The translations under genes and the position numbers were made by a program. This document shows, one piece after another, positions 49,716 to 62,335 of a stretch of 64,000 bases of DNA. This DNA is from Isoperla grammatica (taxonomy: Eukaryota > Arthropoda > Insecta > Plecoptera > Perlodidae): the NCBI GenBank assembly GCA_945910005.1, contig OX246745.1, positions 11,278,436-11,342,435 of the forward strand, in the 5' to 3' direction. A model generated the notes under the pieces. The model was not told the origin of the DNA and did no database searches. It was given only the letters and a program-made list of their open reading frames with translations. Positions within the stretch are counted from its first letter, which is position 1. Every line of letters starts with the position of its first letter.

Positions 49716-51422
49716 GACTGTACCTTGTGGAACACCCGATTTCGGTCTGTTGAAATTGTTTTAAATTGCCCCAAAAGAAATTAAAAATATGTCATCCTAT
49801 AGAGAATTCAATGCTCTTTCTTATGAACAGTTTTTTATTCGAAAAATATTTCCGTTTTTTAGATGTTCTTAATTAGGTGTGGAAGGTGTGAAAAAAAAAA
49901 TATAATCATATTACAAAAGATAATTGAGAACATCTGGAAAGCGGAAATATTGATTGGAACAAAGAAACATTCATAAGAAAGAGTACTAAATTCTCTGAAG
50001 GATGAATTATTTTTATTTACATTTGGAACAATTAAAACGCATTTTTAAGCAATTTTAAAAGACCGAAATCGAGAGTTCCGCAGGCTAGGTGGGCATACAG
50101 CTGAAATTAACCTATTTGGATCGAGAAATTGGCTTTGGACAATACATTAAGATATTCACAGGAAGTAAAGTAATTTGCTTTGATATCGAATACATTTTAA
50201 ACTTAAGAAACTCACACTAAAAAACTCTAGAAATGGAGAAAAATTCTAAGACTTCACCATACCCGGCACCGCCACCATTTGTTATACCCGGAAATGATGT
50301 CATATTGACAATTCGGTCCACGAATTGTCACTTTTTTTTGTCAAAATGTTACTAATTATTCTAAATGAAAAGAAGTAAAAGTATACCTTGAAAATTTTGA
50401 GAATGATTTCTTTCTAATAATCAGTAATGTGCTCAAGTTAAGTGTAGAAATCTCAAAGAATTGCTGTATTTAATAAAGGAATTTGAAGGGAATTGAAGGA
50501 AATAATTCTGGCTGGGGCTGGGACGGCTTGATCATTCATATCGCCACAATGTTTCTCTCATTTTCCGTCAAACTAAAATACCTAGCTAATGTAATTCCAC
50601 CCCCCTCCTCTTACCAACACTTCTCTGGATGTAAGATAAGGCTTCCCTGGCTTCAATTACACTACCATAAAATAGGTCAATCAAATTATGCCGTAATCTC
50701 TGTCTCTGTCTCTCTCAGGCGGCATCTTAGCTTTCAGAATATTTATCGAAACAGCAATAAATAACATCTAGTCTTTAAAATAATACATTTTTTGAATTCG
50801 GATCATGCAATTAAAACATTATTACTATAGACTCTTTATATTCACAATAAACTGTTTTCGGAATTAAACACATTCACTTAAGCAGAGTATGTTTTGCCGC
50901 AAGCAATGTAAGGCGCACCAGAGATTTAAAAAATGTCACTTGAAGTTACCGTAAAACGTAAGAATAAATAAACACATTTCCATTTAAGTTAACTATAGTT
51001 ACTGTAAGCCTTTGGCCTTTAGGAAAGTGGGGGTTGTGCTCAGCTCTTGGAAGCATTTTAAATATCACAACTGTGCACAGGTAGTCAATAATTTACTAAA
51101 GAATAAACAAATGAACGAATCGTGTATAAGCCAATAAATTTCCAAAATTTCTAAAAATGTTTCCAAAATGAGAAATAATGCTTATTTCAAACTTGAGGTT
51201 TATAAAAAAATGCGAAAATGGGCACAATCTGCTAAGTATTGACGCAAAGTTAAAAAAACTTAAAATTCTTAGAAACTATCGATAAATATGAATAATCAAC
51301 CAAAAACGAATGGTTTCCATATGTTATCTCAATTATCTCAATGGGTTAATCCTGTAAAATGAAGTAGTATATAACAGGATTCTAGAGATGAAAAAATAAG
51401 TACCTATATAAGTTTCATTTAC

Positions 51423-51460
51423 CTTTTTCTGTAAGTTCCACGGCACCACTGCAATGTCAT
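51423..51460 (-). CDS. Candidate alternative first coding exon beneath a CRE array
   Basis: ATG followed by TLQWCRGTYRK and donor AAAAAG|GTAAATGA, ending in phase 2, which is compatible with the common exon at 31665-31776 (about 620 residues in total). What raises it above chance is position: about 280-540 bases upstream on the same strand lie four tandem units each with a perfect TGACGTCA site, plus a CACGTG near 51640. The Kozak context is mediocre (C at -3) and the ORF is very short. Confidence 0.25.
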
Positions 51461-51712
51461 TTGACAGAACCGAAATATGTTCAAAGTCAACCCTTGAACC
51501 ACACTTGCACTTGTATTTTGAGCCGTGTCTGGCTCAGTAGAATGTATTTCTCCCTCCAGTATTGTGACACAGAAGAACGCAGTCGTTTCTTAGATTAAAA
51601 CACTCCCTGTTTGTTGTTATTCTGACAAGTTGTCACGTGTTCCGAAGCAAACAGCCGCGGGAGACTCACACCTAACATACACACAGCCCGCGTGGGGCAC
51701 AATGTTGTGGAT

Positions 51713-52060
51713 TACACCTCAACTACTAGTTTAACCGCCAACATGACGTCATTACCATGCGCGCGACAGCAGCGACGCTCGTGCTATCTATCAGTGGAAG
51801 TCATAACAACGAGACTAGCCGCCAACATGACGTCATTACGATGCGCGCGACAGCAGCGATGCTCGTGCCATCTATCAGTGGTAAGTCATAACAACGAGAC
51901 TAGCCGCCAACATGACGTCATAAGATGCGCGCGACAGCAGCGACGCTCGTGCCATCTATCGGTGGAAGCCATAACAACGAGACTAGCCGCCAAAATGACG
52001 TCATTACGATGCGCGCGACAGCAGCGATGCTCGTGCGATCTCTGGAGTGGAAGTCGCAAC
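51713..52060. repeat. Four-copy CRE-containing tandem repeat
   Basis: Four units of about 84 bases, each with CATGACGTCAT (perfect CRE palindrome at 51744, 51828, 51913 and 51996) followed by GATGCGCGCGACAGCAGCGA. CpG-rich compared with its surroundings. It lies upstream, on the minus strand, of the candidate first exon at 51423-51460. Confidence 0.85.
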
Positions 52061-52704
52061 TACGTTTGCACTGGAGCAAGCATGGGAGTACACTCAATGA
52101 TTAAGGGTACACCCCACGTTGGTTTTAAGGGTTGACCGATATTTTACAAGCAATTATCATTATTGTACATTGTAATCGTAACACTGAATAGATATGGGAC
52201 TTTTAGGGTGGGGATGCAAAGACAAGTTTTAAGTGGCACAGGTAAATGATGGATTTGGGGGGCAACTGCCTAGGACAGGGACCCGAGGGACCCGAAGGAT
52301 GTTGGGGATTGACACGTTCGATAGTGAGAAATATCGGTTATTAATCCCCAACCACAGTAAAGTGAATGGTGGAGGTGCCGGGTTGATCAAATTTTCTTGT
52401 CTGTCACATGTTTGTCTGATCGGTAAAATTTGGAAAACGTTTGATAATACAGTCAATCCTTGCATTTTGTATTGGAAATTTAAAAAACATCATATAATTG
52501 TTCTAAAACACCAAACAGGACTATTTAGATTCTTAATGGGGTTATCGAGCTACAAACCGATGAGGCACCTTCTAGAATTACTGTGCCCCCTACTCTCACA
52601 TACTTAAATTTAAACCAATTGTTCGGAATCATCCATAATCACACAGTTCGCTTCTCTTATAATAATACAAACTTTACAAATCACATCTTCTTGCAAAGCT
52701 AGTT

Positions 52705-53150
52705 TTGACGGGTACACAGAACAGAGCACAACGGAATAGGGCACAACGGAACAGAGCACAAACCGAACATTTCCGAAGCGTGCGGTGTTGCCAAATGTGA
52801 TGATTGTGTTCTGTTCCGTTGCAGAGCGGATTACCGCACACACGATAACCTAACCTAACCTAACCTAACCTAACCTAACCTAACCTAACCTAACCTAACC
52901 TAACCTAACCTAACCTAAGCTAACCTAACCTAACCTAGCGCACACACGCTTATGTGTAAACATTGTGCTGTGATCCGTTGTGTACCGGATTACCGCACAC
53001 AAATTAACGTGTGTGCGGTAATCCGCTCTGCAACGGAACAGAACACAATCATCACATTTGGCAACACCGCACGCTTCGGAAGTGTTCGGTTTGTGCTCTG
53101 TTCCGTTGTGCCCTATTCCGTTGTGCCCTGTTCCGCGCTCCCGTCTTGAC
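52705..53150. mobile_element. Foldback element carrying interstitial telomeric repeats
   Basis: Two arms of about 135 bases in inverted orientation (left about 52706-52840, right about 53010-53147), sharing CGGAACAGAGCACAAACCGA, TTTGGCAACACCGCACGC and GCGGTAATCCGCTCTGC. Between them is a (CCTAA)n tract. No transposase ORF is inside, so it would be non-autonomous. No target duplication was identified. Confidence 0.7.
52847..52937. repeat. Interstitial telomeric repeat (CCTAA)n
   Basis: About 18 copies of CCTAA, i.e. (TTAGG)n on the other strand, the usual arthropod telomere unit, with a single CTAAGC variant. Confidence 0.93.
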
Positions 53151-53262
53151 TACTAACTTGGGCTCTCTTTCTATACAAACTCTGTTATAATTACTATTAC
53201 AGTCAAATATTATTTAAATAAAACATCAATACGGATGAAACAACATGAACAGATGTAGCTAC

Positions 53263-53436
53263 TTAGGGCCAGTTTCACTAAACTTTAATCCGGCGATTTT
53301 CTGTTAATCGGAGATCAAAAATGGCGCCCGGTGGTAGCCACCATGCATTTTGTATGTAATGTTTGTTGAAACTATGGCAGCCAATCCGAGATTAGTAAAT
53401 CGGCCGATTAAAAAGTTTGGTGAATTCGGACCTTAA
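53263..53436. mobile_element. MITE with TTA target duplication
   Basis: GGGCCAGTTTCACTAAACTT on the left mirrored by AAGTTTGGTGAATTCGGACC on the right; TTA on both sides. Interior AAAATGGCGCCCGGTGG. Confidence 0.7.
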
Positions 53437-54200
53437 CTAAACAAAGAGTTGATCTTCGACCTAGTCCAAACCCTCTCGTAGTTATGTGTTTTCCCGTCAA
53501 GCGTGCTATTGACTAACGTATTATAGAGAGCTTGATACTACTTTGGTAAAATAGAGTGGTAATTTCTGATGTTTATAATTACATTTTTTCCCCCAAAAAG
53601 TTATTACCATCTTTCTTCCCAACAATACACAGAAATAATAAAAAATAATATAACAAATCGTCCTCCAACCGAACACTAACATCAAAATGCAACTTAGCAA
53701 AATGAAGACAAAGTGATTCTCCGTCAGATTTATGGTTTCCCAGACATAGGAAGAGCGAATTTCGGGAATACGTAAATCAAATCAGCAAATCAGCTTACAA
53801 AAAATAATCAACTACAACCTGCTTCGGAGAAAATATTATAAACAATGAATAAAGATATATTTAATGAGTTTTAAGTACAGTTCATTGAATTACTATAGAC
53901 ATTATTTGTATCCGTACAGGTACAGCATATGGTTCAACCCAGTTTTGACCTAGTATAAGTAGTTAAAAAATAAAAATAATTTTAATAACAATATAAGACC
54001 GAAGGTGTGCATCCGTCGACGAACCCCGAGCGTTTACAACAGTTGCGTTTACAGACAACGGAGATTGCGAAAAAACATGGAGATCGTTTCCTCCGTGGCC
54101 ATTTTCCATGTATGCTACCCTCTAACTGAACATACTCTCCGCGAGCACTAGCGCTTTCTGTTGAGTGGTGGTGGATGTAGGAAATAAACAGTGATCTTAC

Positions 54201-54330
54201 CGTTGCAGACGTTCATCAGCCAGTTGAATGCTGTTTCCTGTGCGAGTGCGGTTCCCGCATCTGCTCCTATTAAAGCAATTATACCATGAGAGCCAAGTCC
54301 GTACTGAATCGTACGGACTCGGCCGTCCAT
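54201..54330 (-). CDS. Candidate alternative first coding exon
   Basis: Opens with ATG in a good Kozak context (A at -3, G at +4: TTAAGATGG) and is open for 43 codons, MDGRVRTIQYGLGSHGIIAL then IGADAGTALAQETAFNWLMN and VCN, ending in donor AACG|GTAAGATC. First codon positions are strongly G-biased. It ends in phase 1, matching the 37-base candidate exon at 46326-46362, which then reaches the common exon in phase 2; that path predicts about 663 residues. It could instead be an internal exon entered at ATTCAG|TAC (phase 0) or the start of another gene. The peptide was not recognised. Confidence 0.4.
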
Positions 54331-54952
54331 CTTAATGATATATTGTTTATATTGTAGTTCCTTTCATGTAAAGATCTTTGTACTTTATAAAGTTTCTTCG
54401 TCACTTCTCGTTATTTTACTTTTAATGTGTAAATAGAAAATGAAACACCTTGCAGTAAAAGAGATGTTGTGCTCTTACATAATAATGTGACCTTTGTAAG
54501 GTATCTACTTCATAGAATACATATATAATACATATATAATATATTTAATTAAATATATATATATATATATATATATCCTGCTATTAATTACGTCTTTATA
54601 TCGTCACGTTAATGAACGATGATATAGAAAATGAAAATGCGAGCAATACTGCAATCGAATGCAAAGCTGGTGTACTTGAAACTACAAAGCAGAATATTGA
54701 ATACTATTTTATCAATAATACTGTATATTCAAGTATACTAATTATTCAACTAATCGCTACAACCATGCTTTGATATGATAATATTGATAATTTAATACCG
54801 AGTGGTGTTACAAAGAATATATTAATAACGCCACATCAAGTATATGCTATCATAATGTATACCCCTCATAGTTTTTTAAATGGTTTAGGACAAAAAAGCA
54901 TCAATAAAAATTGCTATTGTTAAGTTTTACTATATCCTGACTGTCTTTGAAG

Positions 54953-55015
54953 GTGTTGTTGTTGTCGTTGTCGTTGTCGTTGTCGTTATCGTTGTCGTTG
55001 TCGTTGTCGTTATCG
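54953..55015. repeat. (GTCGTT)n repeat
   Basis: About ten six-base units, two with GTTATC. Confidence 0.9.
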
Positions 55016-55260
55016 GGCAGTAGTGCGGTGGCGCGCTCTGCCCCGAGCTTTGCGTGAACAAGCCAATAGTGATATTTATTTATTTAATTAATGTATAGGC
55101 TATTGCAGAGCCACCGTCTGTGCGGAGGCTCTCTTCAGCCGTACAGTACATACAAAAAAATTACAAATCAGTTCGTACAGTTACAAAGTACAAAGTAAAA
55201 AATCTATTAATTGTGTTATAGTTTGAGTTGAGCTGCAAGAATTGTCTGGTTTGTACTTAC

Positions 55261-55403
55261 AGAGCGGCGCATAACAGCCTCAAGTTCGTGTATATCAGTA
55301 ATAGAACGCTCAGGAACAGAAGCTTTGGCCAGATCGGCGAGTATACAGCGGGTGTTGTATTGGTGGTTTCATGCACGTTGGTTACATTGGCTACTGTGCT
55401 GAC
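55261..55403 (-). CDS. Internal coding exon with two competing readings (possible membrane segment)
   Basis: Acceptor TGTTTTTTTTTACAG and donor CGCTCT|GTAAGTAC. 143 bases. In the phase-consistent frame (0 in, 2 out) it is fully open: VSTVANVTNVHETTNTT with sequons NVT and NTT, then a run of about 20 mostly hydrophobic residues starting near WPKLLFL, which could be a transmembrane helix placing the Pro/Thr-rich stalk outside and the common tail in the cytoplasm. However, the second half in another frame (LADLAKASVPERSITDIHEL and onward, ending phase 0) has the high first-position G expected of real coding sequence. Either the membrane reading is right, or one base is missing near 55340 in this assembly or allele. 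Confidence 0.5.
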
Positions 55404-55504
55404 CTGTAAAAAAAACATATACACAACAGGGAATCATTAATTATAGCACAAAATAATAACAAAATAATAAATTGTTATTATTTCCTTAAATCCTTGCTGT
55501 AGGA

Positions 55505-55735
55505 CACTAGGTCTTATTAATTGGTGCACCCTTTGACTAACTTGGTATCTTACGATGTTTCTATAATTGAAGAGGAATATATCCTAAGGTTGTCAGAAAG
55601 ACTCAATCTAAACATTTACATTATGACAGAAGAACTTCTAAAAACATTGTCAGGTTTACCAGTGGTCGGAATCGAACCGATGACCTTCTGTATTAGAATC
55701 TCGCGTGCTATTGCTGAGCTACTTCTTTTGCCAAT
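55505..55735 (-). mobile_element. Diverged tRNA-derived SINE
   Basis: B-box complement GGAATCGAACCGATGACC and head complement GCTGAGCTACTTC; body poorly conserved. Confidence 0.55.
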
Positions 55736-55767
55736 ATATCGGGGGTTGTTATAAATAACAGCCCACT

Positions 55768-55905
55768 CTCCAGTGACTTCTGTTTGAACGATGTGGTTGA
55801 GTATACTATCAGCCCTCGGACATCCCTTCTCAACTATTCCAAATACGATATTACCTAGTTAGTCACCTAAATGGGGGCATCAGTTATCCCTGGGCAGGTT
55901 TTCCA
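55768..55905 (+). mobile_element. SINE body fragment
   Basis: Retains CAGCCCTCGGACATCCCTTC and TAGTTAGTCACCTAAATGGG from the family body and tail; head missing. Confidence 0.5.
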
Positions 55906-56060
55906 TGAAAAATTTGTATGGTTATTTATAGCACTAACTCAATTTAATTCGGATGTTTTATATTTGCATGAGCATACATAGTGTACTCAAATTGAAAATT
56001 CGTTTATTTATATTAGAGCCTATAAGCCCGTTGTTGATGGCTGATGGTTGGTTTACTTAC

Positions 56061-56119
56061 ATCGGGTTCGACGGTTGTGAGGTACATTTTGTTAAGCCGA
56101 GAAGCCCGACTGAAGAAAA
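56061..56119 (-). CDS. Small internal coding exon of main gene
   Basis: Acceptor CATTTTGTTTCAG and donor CCCGAT|GTAAGTAAA (perfect GTAAGT). 59 bases: TT completes a Val codon with the G left by 62336-62551, then 19 codons FFSRASRLNKMYLTTVEPD, ending in phase 0. A second AG lies ten bases inside (TTTTCTTCAG), so a shorter form is possible but would change phase. The phase agreement on both sides is the main support. Confidence 0.6.
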
Positions 56120-57808
56120 CTGAAACAAAATGGAAATAACATTAGTTGTATAGGCCTACTGACACTGACAATAATTAAACACATACATTTGTATTTACTG
56201 TCTACGCCCTATTTATTAGGGCGTTATACTGAGTTTGGGCTCAGAAGTAGCTTCTAATACAACAATACTACAATATTTACTAAGTGATATTCAGTGAAAA
56301 CCCACCATGCAAAATTTTATATTTCCCAACCACTTCACCATTGAAAAATCCCAGCCCAAAATCAGGTTTCTTGACTTAAATTTCCGTGGTCCATTATATA
56401 TATTAAGTTATTTTACGGTCCAAAACCACGTTTATTATATATTATGAAAAGATTTGAGACTGTATCAAAAGCGCGGAAGTGAAAACATGTAACGTTTCGC
56501 TTTTTTACAACTTCGCGGTTCCACGTATAGGCCAAATAAATAAATACAACGTGGCAGATTCGTTGGAAAATTAAAGAAAATTTTAGTCATAGCCTATTAT
56601 GAAGGAGAATTCGTGAAAAAATGTCTAGCGGCGATTCTTGGTATTCTGTGTCCGGAACAAACAAACAAACAAACAAAAGATTTTCTTTTCTTTCATTTGA
56701 TTTAACAATAGCGAGAGGTGCCTTAATGATAGCGCCGAGAATAATAGTTAAGAACGAGTCAAGAAGAAGCGTTTTCGCAATAGCACGAGACGAAACCACA
56801 GATGTAAATTAAATCGCTCAGAGAAGCGGTAGCAGTAACTTGTTACGGCTTTTAGTTTTCTTGTAGGCTTGTTCGCACTTAAATTTAATAATTACATTTT
56901 TCATTTACATTTACTTAAAGAGATGTTCTTCAAGACATATCTACGCGATTACAAATATGTAAAACATTTCTAAATTTGGCGAGCCGACGTACATTACAAT
57001 ATCAACCGGCGCGTATTTGTCAAATATTGTAATACATTCCTTAATTAAGTAGTTTGCATACATTTAAAACAAAGTTGGATTTTGCAAAACATTATATCTA
57101 ATTTTTTTCATATCAAATCATTGAAATGGGTAAACTTTGTATGACCAGCATCCGCACACGCAGATTGGAAGTAAAACACTTTGATTATTTAGTCGAATAC
57201 GGCAAAAGAGTTCCCTCTTTGTTATACGGATTAATTTGATCGACATACCACTTTGATTGAAATACTCAGCACAATACGATATTAATTTTGATAAACCTTT
57301 GTGTGATGGGCTGATTGATGTTAGTCAGCTCTGATGGAATTCACTGTTTTTCCCGCTATAAGCAAATGTTGATTTTCAGCTTGCTTTCATGACTAAAAAT
57401 ACTTACGAAAATGGGAAAATTAAAAAATGTTGACTTCATACTATCATCAGTAATCTAGTACCAACGAAACAAAAAAAACAGGACTATTCCGAATAACGAA
57501 AATAAAGAATTACCTGCGGTAACTATCAAAATATTTAAAACTTTTTAATCCAGGTTTTTAGTTTTTACAAAACCACAATTCGGGAATTTATAACTTTTTA
57601 ATATTGTGTCGCGTTCTGAAGCTTTATTAAAAAAACTTTAATTCCGCATGCTTTTTATAGTGAGACTAGCCTTTAGCCTTGACGGTAAGAAAGGTATGTT
57701 TCTGAAAAAGGAATGTGAAATGCATGATGTACTAGCGTTGATAAACATTCGTCAGAGTGGTAGGGGGAGTTGCACACAACGATCGACAAGTAATACTTAC
57801 GCACTCAC

Positions 57809-57899
57809 GCCGCGCATCAAACAAATATTGGCACAGCTTCAATCGGACTCTCAGGGGAAACTGATGACGCTTCGGGCTGCAGCGCTCCGAGGCAGAGGA
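57809..57899 (-). CDS. Possible minor or poison exon between 62336 and 56061
   Basis: Acceptor GTACCCACCTGTAG and donor GGC|GTGAGTGCG. 91 bases. If entered from the phase-1 exon at 62336-62551 it reads LCLGALQPEASSVSPESPIE and reaches TGA before the donor, so inclusion would truncate the protein. A second frame (starting SSASERCSPKRHQ) is open throughout but does not match the upstream phase. Splice sites are good; biological use is inference. Confidence 0.25.
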
Positions 57900-59671
57900 C
57901 TACAGGTGGGTACAGTCAGGTGCAACAAATATAGGTCGCAGCCGCTGTCGTGCGCAGGCGTTGTTACCTGCTCTAACCAATCAAGATGCCCCCAAGGACA
58001 TACACAGCTCATTAAAGTATTACGGAAACGAAATTATTTTAATATTTATATTATTTACTTTGTCAATAATAATAATTTGCTGTGGGAAACCTGCCCAGGG
58101 ACAATTCTTCAGGTGACAACTGGGCACAGTGGTATTTGGAATTGTTGGGAAGGAATGCCCAAGGTTTGTATGTTGAGTGACGACTGTAATAATTTTCGGC
58201 AATAATTGTGACTTTTCGTTTTGGGAGTGTTGTTAGAATAAATGCTTGTTCTCACCTACTCTTGATTTACTTATGTCCCTTGGAATTACCATTTTAGTAT
58301 TTATGGTCTTTGTAAATGGTTTTGATGGTGGAATCATATCTTACAGTTTACACAATACTTATGTTGGCTTAGTATATATTTTAGTAGGATTGTATTACCG
58401 GTGTAGTAGCCGACGATACAGTTAACTGTGATGAGGCTCTCTCCCGTGGTTTGCAAGCAATGCAATTAAAAACAAATTTACATTTTTCTTATCATATACC
58501 CTTTCTTAGTCGTGCATCTCTTACTTCAGCTAAGGCTTACCAAAATTACATAATTACTGGATGATGTTTTTAACATTAATGACAACTATATCCACAACAC
58601 GTTTGAAAATATCCAACAATCTATACTACTATCTATTTACTCATAACAAAAATCGTGTAAATCAACAAGATACACCATTGAAGAAACTTGAGCTGTGTTC
58701 ATCCACGTAAAACTAAAACCTTGTTGGTGGACTTTGGAATGAATGATGCATACTCAAATTTCACAATTTATTGTTGTCTTCGTGTACATATATCGACGGT
58801 TGTTGTAAGAGAGAACTGTGTGGGGACAAACTGTTCTCATGCAGATAACATTCTGTGGTATTGGAATATGTTCAGCCCACACTTCAATGCGCGTGTATTA
58901 CATCTGTTGTGAAGCTTCTTTCCATTGTCTGGACTTTAATATTTTGCTCTAAGGTTTCTCTAAGGTATCATATTCAAAACTTACAACGTTATACATAATA
59001 CATAGACCATTTTCAATAAACTGAACTCGTACCAAAGTCGGTTAACAGGATTTTGAAGTTTATATTTGATCTTCGACGTTCAGTTCAAAACAGTTCAAAT
59101 TACACATATCCAGAGAATGTACACATGCTATGATTATACACATATGAGTAATACTCCACTTAAAAAATCTGAAAATATGACATTCCCACGATTAATTTTC
59201 AAAAATAAATAAGCTAAATCTTCAAAAAATACAATATAACATGATTATTTAGTGTTATTACATTAATGAATGATATTCACATTGAGTTCTTGTACGACTT
59301 TTGCTTTTTGGCGTGTTTGTATTATCCACCTTTGATAAAACTTTTAATTACATTTGTGACATTTTGTTAAATAAAACTATATACACAACTATATCCTAAA
59401 AATAGTCTTTCTATCAATGTACACTGCGGCCGACACTAAGCAAGAAGCACCCCAGTAAGATGAGCAGCAGGTGTCCAGTGGCGTATGATCCCGACGAGGA
59501 GGCGTCAAGGGGGGCTGGCCCTACTCGAGAGAGACTGATCTCACGCCAAGACCCCACTGGAACACAAAGTACGGACAATCAATCCACGCGAAACACATCA
59601 ACATCACAATTTACACAGTTTTCTAGGATGGAGATTAATACCAATAGTAAAACTACGTAACATCACCCGTA

Positions 59672-59978
59672 AAAAAAAAGGTCTCTCACACCAAGAAGTA
59701 AGATAGTGTCAGGGGAGTCAAGACCGCCCACAATTAGTTTCCAACTTAACAAGTGCGAATCACTAACGTTTTTCCCGATTATCTAGTACAATTTGGTTGC
59801 GTGAAGTTTTTTGACGGAAACCTGCCTGCACGTTTTCTTGTACGTTACCGTCAAAAAACTTACCGCAATCAAATTGTACTAGATAATCGGGAAAAATGTC
59901 AGTGATTTGCGCTTGTTAAGTTGGAAGCTAAATGTGGGCGGTCCTGTTACTATCTTACTTCTTGCTGTGAGAGACCTA
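59672..59978. mobile_element. MITE with long inverted arms
   Basis: Arms of about 120 bases: GGTCTCTCACACCAAGAAGT with CTTCTTGCTGTGAGAGACC at the ends and CCCGATTATCTAGTACAATT with AATTGTACTAGATAATCGGG further in. No ORF. Confidence 0.8.
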
Positions 59979-61390
59979 TATTTAATCATATCTCATTGAT
60001 GCTGCATCACATCGAAAACGTGAAAAATGGGTTCAATTTGGGTCTGAAAGAACTAAATTTGTGTTTGCACTAGTGGGATTTTGATATCCTGTTTGCAAAT
60101 AAAGACATTATTATTAAATACTGTTTTATGACATTTGAGGTGTAACGTCTCATATCTTTGCAACGATCCTAGTCGAGACTATGTGTGGGTGATTATGAAG
60201 AGGACTTAACCGCCACATAACATCCACGCCCGAGCTAGCATTCAAACCGCGTCCGCTGTTATGAACAGCAAATAAGGAAAATAATAGGAGCTAGGAAGTT
60301 ACGGGGATTTTAAGGTTTCTGAATGGTGCTCATGGTTGCCATGGTGAAATAAGTTATAAGCTACTCGTATTACCTGCCCGCCCTTGTCTATCCTAGTCAA
60401 TAGAACTGACTTGCAAAGGAGGATGAAAACATCCTTGTAGAGATGCATATAAATATATAAAATCATGTATAAAAACAATAAGTATTGTACTTGTATTGAA
60501 TGTTTAGAATCTACCTCCGGTATGTATATCATTACAACTAAATCATGACCTACATAATTAATATATATATGTTTTCACTTTAGCTAACACAATTCTTATG
60601 AACCACCGATGTTAAGCTACACCAGACTAGGACAGAAAAACGTAGGTGACCACTCCAAAAATTGTTAGAATCATTCTTCACGGGTTATGGGAAAGTTTTA
60701 AGCTGTGTATTAATGTTTACAATTTACTGACGAGTGTATCTGTTATAGCGCTATGTTACACTTTTTGATAATGTTTGGATATGTCAATAAAATACTAGTT
60801 CATTCATGGCCGATGACACTTAAATACCTACAGTTTCTTGATATCAATGCCATTTGACGTTTTGTAATATGACTGAAATACGTAATATATTTTGTTAAGA
60901 CAATAAGACATGATTAAGACACCGGTTTAAATACTGTGACAATGAATCTTAAAGTAAAAGTATAACAGGAATTGTAGCCCCTGCACTCGCATGTTGCAAG
61001 GATATACCCGGAGGGCAACGCTAGCAGGAAATGACATTGAAAATGTGAAAATGAAAGGAAAACAACAAGAAGGTAATATAGTCGAAATATTAGAACATAA
61101 ATGCACAACTGAATCATGATTCAATTGGCCTTGAAAAAGTGTTAACACTTGCCCGCCCGATATCTAGAGAGGAATTTACTATCCCCTTCGATGGACGACT
61201 TGAAGGTCGAGGATGGCTTTGCTAGACCAACACCACTAATGGTCACGAGTTATCGTTTCAACTTCCGCTAATGTACTGTTATTATTGTTATTATTTTTTA
61301 TGTTTTATTTTTTATTTTTTTATATTATTATTATATTGCCCTGTTGTAAATAAAGATTACATACATTATTGTGACGTGAATAAATACATT

Positions 61391-61650
61391 TTTCGTAGGA
61401 ATCCCTGTTATAGGATGCACACACCAGCTTTACCCGATGTGCCCCTCTTCAGGTGACTAACTAGGTATATATTAGGGTGTTTTTGATAGATAGGAGGAAG
61501 GAATGTCCGAGAGCAGATAGTATGACTCAGTCCCAGCATTTGCTTTTACTACTGAGAATCTTCAGTCAGGACTTCCGGTGGCTGGAATCGAACAGGCGAC
61601 CTCCCGAATGAGAGTGTCGCTCCTTACTGCTGAGCTACCTCTATCGGTGG
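61391..61650 (-). mobile_element. tRNA-derived SINE
   Basis: TTCGTAGGAATCCCTGTTAT at the left, GGAATCGAACAGGCGACC and GAGCTACCTCTATCGG at the right. Confidence 0.8.
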
Positions 61651-61804
61651 GTTGTGACATACGTATACACAATCATTTAATATCCATGAATATATAGGTT
61701 ATAACAAATCAAGCACAGTTACGCATATGGATACGTATCAATATAGAACTTAGTTACCTACGTCACTTTATTCCAGTCTGTTAACATGTAAAGTATATAT
61801 CCTT

Positions 61805-61985
61805 GCAAACGAGGCCTTAATTCAGGAGGTCGCCTGTTCGATAACCGCCACCGGCAATCCTGACTGAAGTTTTTTCTCGAAGTTTTCCTCAGTCACAAGG
61901 CGAATGCTGGTATTGAGTCAGACTAACAGCCCTCGGATATTCCTGCACAATTATTCAAAATACTACACACACCCATAGGTGGTTC
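61805..61985 (+). mobile_element. 5'-truncated tRNA-derived SINE
   Basis: Starts near AATTCAGGAGGTCGCCTGTT, continues through the body TTTTCCTCAGTCACAAGGCG to CCCTCGGATATTCC. Confidence 0.6.
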
Positions 61986-62335
61986 CAACTTAAATAACAC
62001 CTTGCCAATCACTAACCTTAAAGGAGGCGATGTTATTGTGTAGATAATCGATGTCAATATCCCTATTATTCAAGAAAGTCCTCACCTTCTCGGTCATCTA
62101 GGCACAGGCTCGGCTTTTTGTAACTGTGTGTCACCGAATCGACTGTCACCGGAGATTATAGACATTGACCTGTACAACTTTCAACAAATAAGGCAACGGG
62201 TAAGTAGCCCTTTCAGGTTAGTGTTGGGCAGGGTGTAAGTTAGGTTGGAACCAAGTATAGGTAACTAACCTGAAGAAGGATATGAATAATTATCACTGGG
62301 CAGGTTTCCTAAAGATATTATAAATGTATGTTTAC

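Larger units (their letters stand above)
44995..51422. other. Intron sequence with repeats listed separately
   Basis: Holds the microexon candidate, three MITEs, one SINE, an (ATTCT)n patch near 45351-45388 and a GGGGAGAGG-rich patch near 47390-47418. Confidence 0.45.
56120..62335. other. Intron sequence with repeats listed separately
   Basis: Contains the 57.8 kb exon candidate, one MITE and two SINEs. The 185-codon plus-strand frame at 57648-58205 has no recognisable motif. Confidence 0.45.

Noticed and set aside
57648..58205. 185-codon plus-strand ORF
   Set aside because: No recognisable motif, composition like surrounding intron in its second half, and it overlaps a better splice-bounded frame on the minus strand.
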